Assembly (NCBI GenBank): GCA_021772985.1 | Contig: JAJFKX010000051.1 | Coordinates: forward strand, 1 to 63,824 | Length of the DNA stretch: 63,824 nucleotides | From: Gammaproteobacteria bacterium | Lineage (GTDB): Bacteria; Pseudomonadota; Gammaproteobacteria; Xanthomonadales; Wenzhouxiangellaceae | Direction of reading: 5' to 3' | Shown here: piece by piece, positions 63,491-63,824 of the stretch | Position numbering within the stretch: the first letter of the stretch is position 1 | Layout of the letters: each line of letters opens with the position of its first letter | Notes under the pieces: generated by a model | The model's input: only the letters and a program-made list of their open reading frames with translations | Told to the model about the DNA's origin: nothing | Databases searched by the model: none | Translations under genes and position numbers: made by a program

Positions 63491-63609
63491 GTATTCCTTT
63501 ACAATAATTCGCCCTGTAGAAAAATATAAAGATGAAAGGCAGGACTGAAACCTTTCACTTAACACCTGCTCTAAGGTGCCGCTGTAAGCGTTCGCTTGAA
63601 GAATATTGA

Positions 63610-63684
63610 ATCCAGACACCCAGTACTCACAGCCACAATCTTACAATATTTTCAGCACCTGCTGATAAAAAATATAATGGGTGC
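63610..63684. repeat. Palindromic repeat family B, copy 6, abutting an IS30 copy
   Basis: Starts ATCCAGACACCCAGTACTCA, contains CTTACAATATTTTCAGCACC TGCTGAT, and reaches TATAATGGGTGC at its right end, directly next to the IS30 terminal repeat that begins at 63685. The element seems inserted in the palindromic end of the repeat. Confidence 0.7.
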
Positions 63685-63711
63685 GTGAATTCACACAATA
63701 AGTGCAACACT
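63685..63711. repeat. IS30-type terminal inverted repeat, transposase-end side
   Basis: GTGAATTCACACAATAAGTG followed by CAACACT. It pairs with 109-135 (19 of 27). The transposase stop (63691-63693) falls inside this repeat, as in other compact IS30-family elements. Confidence 0.7.
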
Positions 63712-63824
63712 CGTTCCATGATGTACCTCATAAGGTGTCTTCCAGTTTAAACATTTCCTCGGTTGATTGTTCAGTCGTTCAACGATGCGTCGTAGTTTTT
63801 GTGAACTCAGCTTAGATAAATCCG
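63691..63824 (-). CDS. IS30-family transposase, C-terminal fragment (cut by window edge)
   Basis: The translation of the visible part ends DLSKLSSQKLRRIVERLNNQ, PRKCLNWKTPYEVHHGTSVALIV, stop. The phrase LNNQPRKCLNWKTPYEV is the conserved C-terminus of IS30-family transposases (RLNxRPRKCLGWKTPxEVF). The catalytic DDE residues lie outside the window. The family identity agrees with the N-terminal fragment at 1-76. Confidence 0.9.
   Translation of the reverse strand, partial: DLSKLSSQKLRRIVERLNNQPRKCLNWKTPYEVHHGTSVALIV

Larger units (their letters stand above)
63685..63824 (-). mobile_element. IS30-family element, transposase-end side
   Basis: Left end of an IS30-family copy that runs out of the window at the right. 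It contains the C-terminal transposase coding end and a terminal repeat. Same orientation as the copy at the left edge. Confidence 0.75.

Noticed and set aside
1-63824. tRNA, rRNA or other structural RNA genes
   Set aside because: No cloverleaf with a TTCRANY loop and no rRNA-like blocks were recognised by eye; a covariance search could still find small RNAs.

Overview
The window looks like chromosomal DNA of a gram-negative gammaproteobacterium. This rests on Sec and lipoprotein signals, an RppH-type Nudix hydrolase, a MarC-family protein, an S9 dipeptidyl peptidase, an RND pump, and TolB/TPR and IPTL-type surface proteins. Genus cannot be read from it. No rRNA, tRNA or CRISPR array was seen. 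Both ends lie inside copies of an IS30-family element in the same orientation: the transposase N-terminus with one terminal repeat at the left edge, and the C-terminus with the other terminal repeat at the right edge. The 63.5 kb between them is therefore either a contig that stopped at a repeated IS, a region bracketed by two direct IS copies, or a circle carrying one copy.

Left part (0.2-37.5 kb). An HxlR regulator is divergent from a cysteine-synthase-like enzyme, with two ACTTGCAA-type operators between them. Next come an ECF sigma factor / anti-sigma / Spy-like operon, a repeat-rich DUF6515-type envelope protein, and a decayed partial copy of the cysteine-synthase gene. A 1967-residue surface protein follows, then a diaminopropionate ammonia-lyase behind a short leader ORF, a TolB-TPR protein, a PQQ-type propeller, short-chain dehydrogenases, a dipeptidyl peptidase, a metallophosphatase, a VOC protein, DUF456, RppH, MarC and an M28 peptidase. 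After these are a second HxlR/SDR pair, a two-subunit molybdenum hydroxylase, an RRM RNA-binding protein, a large FG-GAP protein, a secreted methyltransferase, an amidohydrolase and a PucR-like regulator.

Middle part (37.6-56.2 kb). This block reads as accessory DNA. Every recognised gene is on the minus strand and the sequence is visibly AT-richer. Most genes are small and functionally unrelated (GNAT, two GFA proteins, cupin, SRPBCC, DUF1801, NTF2-like, serine hydrolases, lipoproteins). It contains one textbook integron attC site (55357-55443) placed exactly between the stop of a ZIP transporter and the start of the next gene. Two paralogous lipoprotein genes carry an intact and a decayed attC-like box just after their stops. 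Two families of short palindromic repeats are scattered between genes. No integrase gene is visible, so the block looks like remnants of a cassette array without an integrase, or a related mobile-cassette region.

Right part (56.3-63.8 kb). A TetR-controlled RND efflux operon with a clear double operator is followed by an orphan ABC membrane domain and an unrecognised small protein. A secreted nickel superoxide dismutase follows. It is flanked by two copies of one of the palindromic repeats, and the second copy runs directly into the right-hand IS30 copy.
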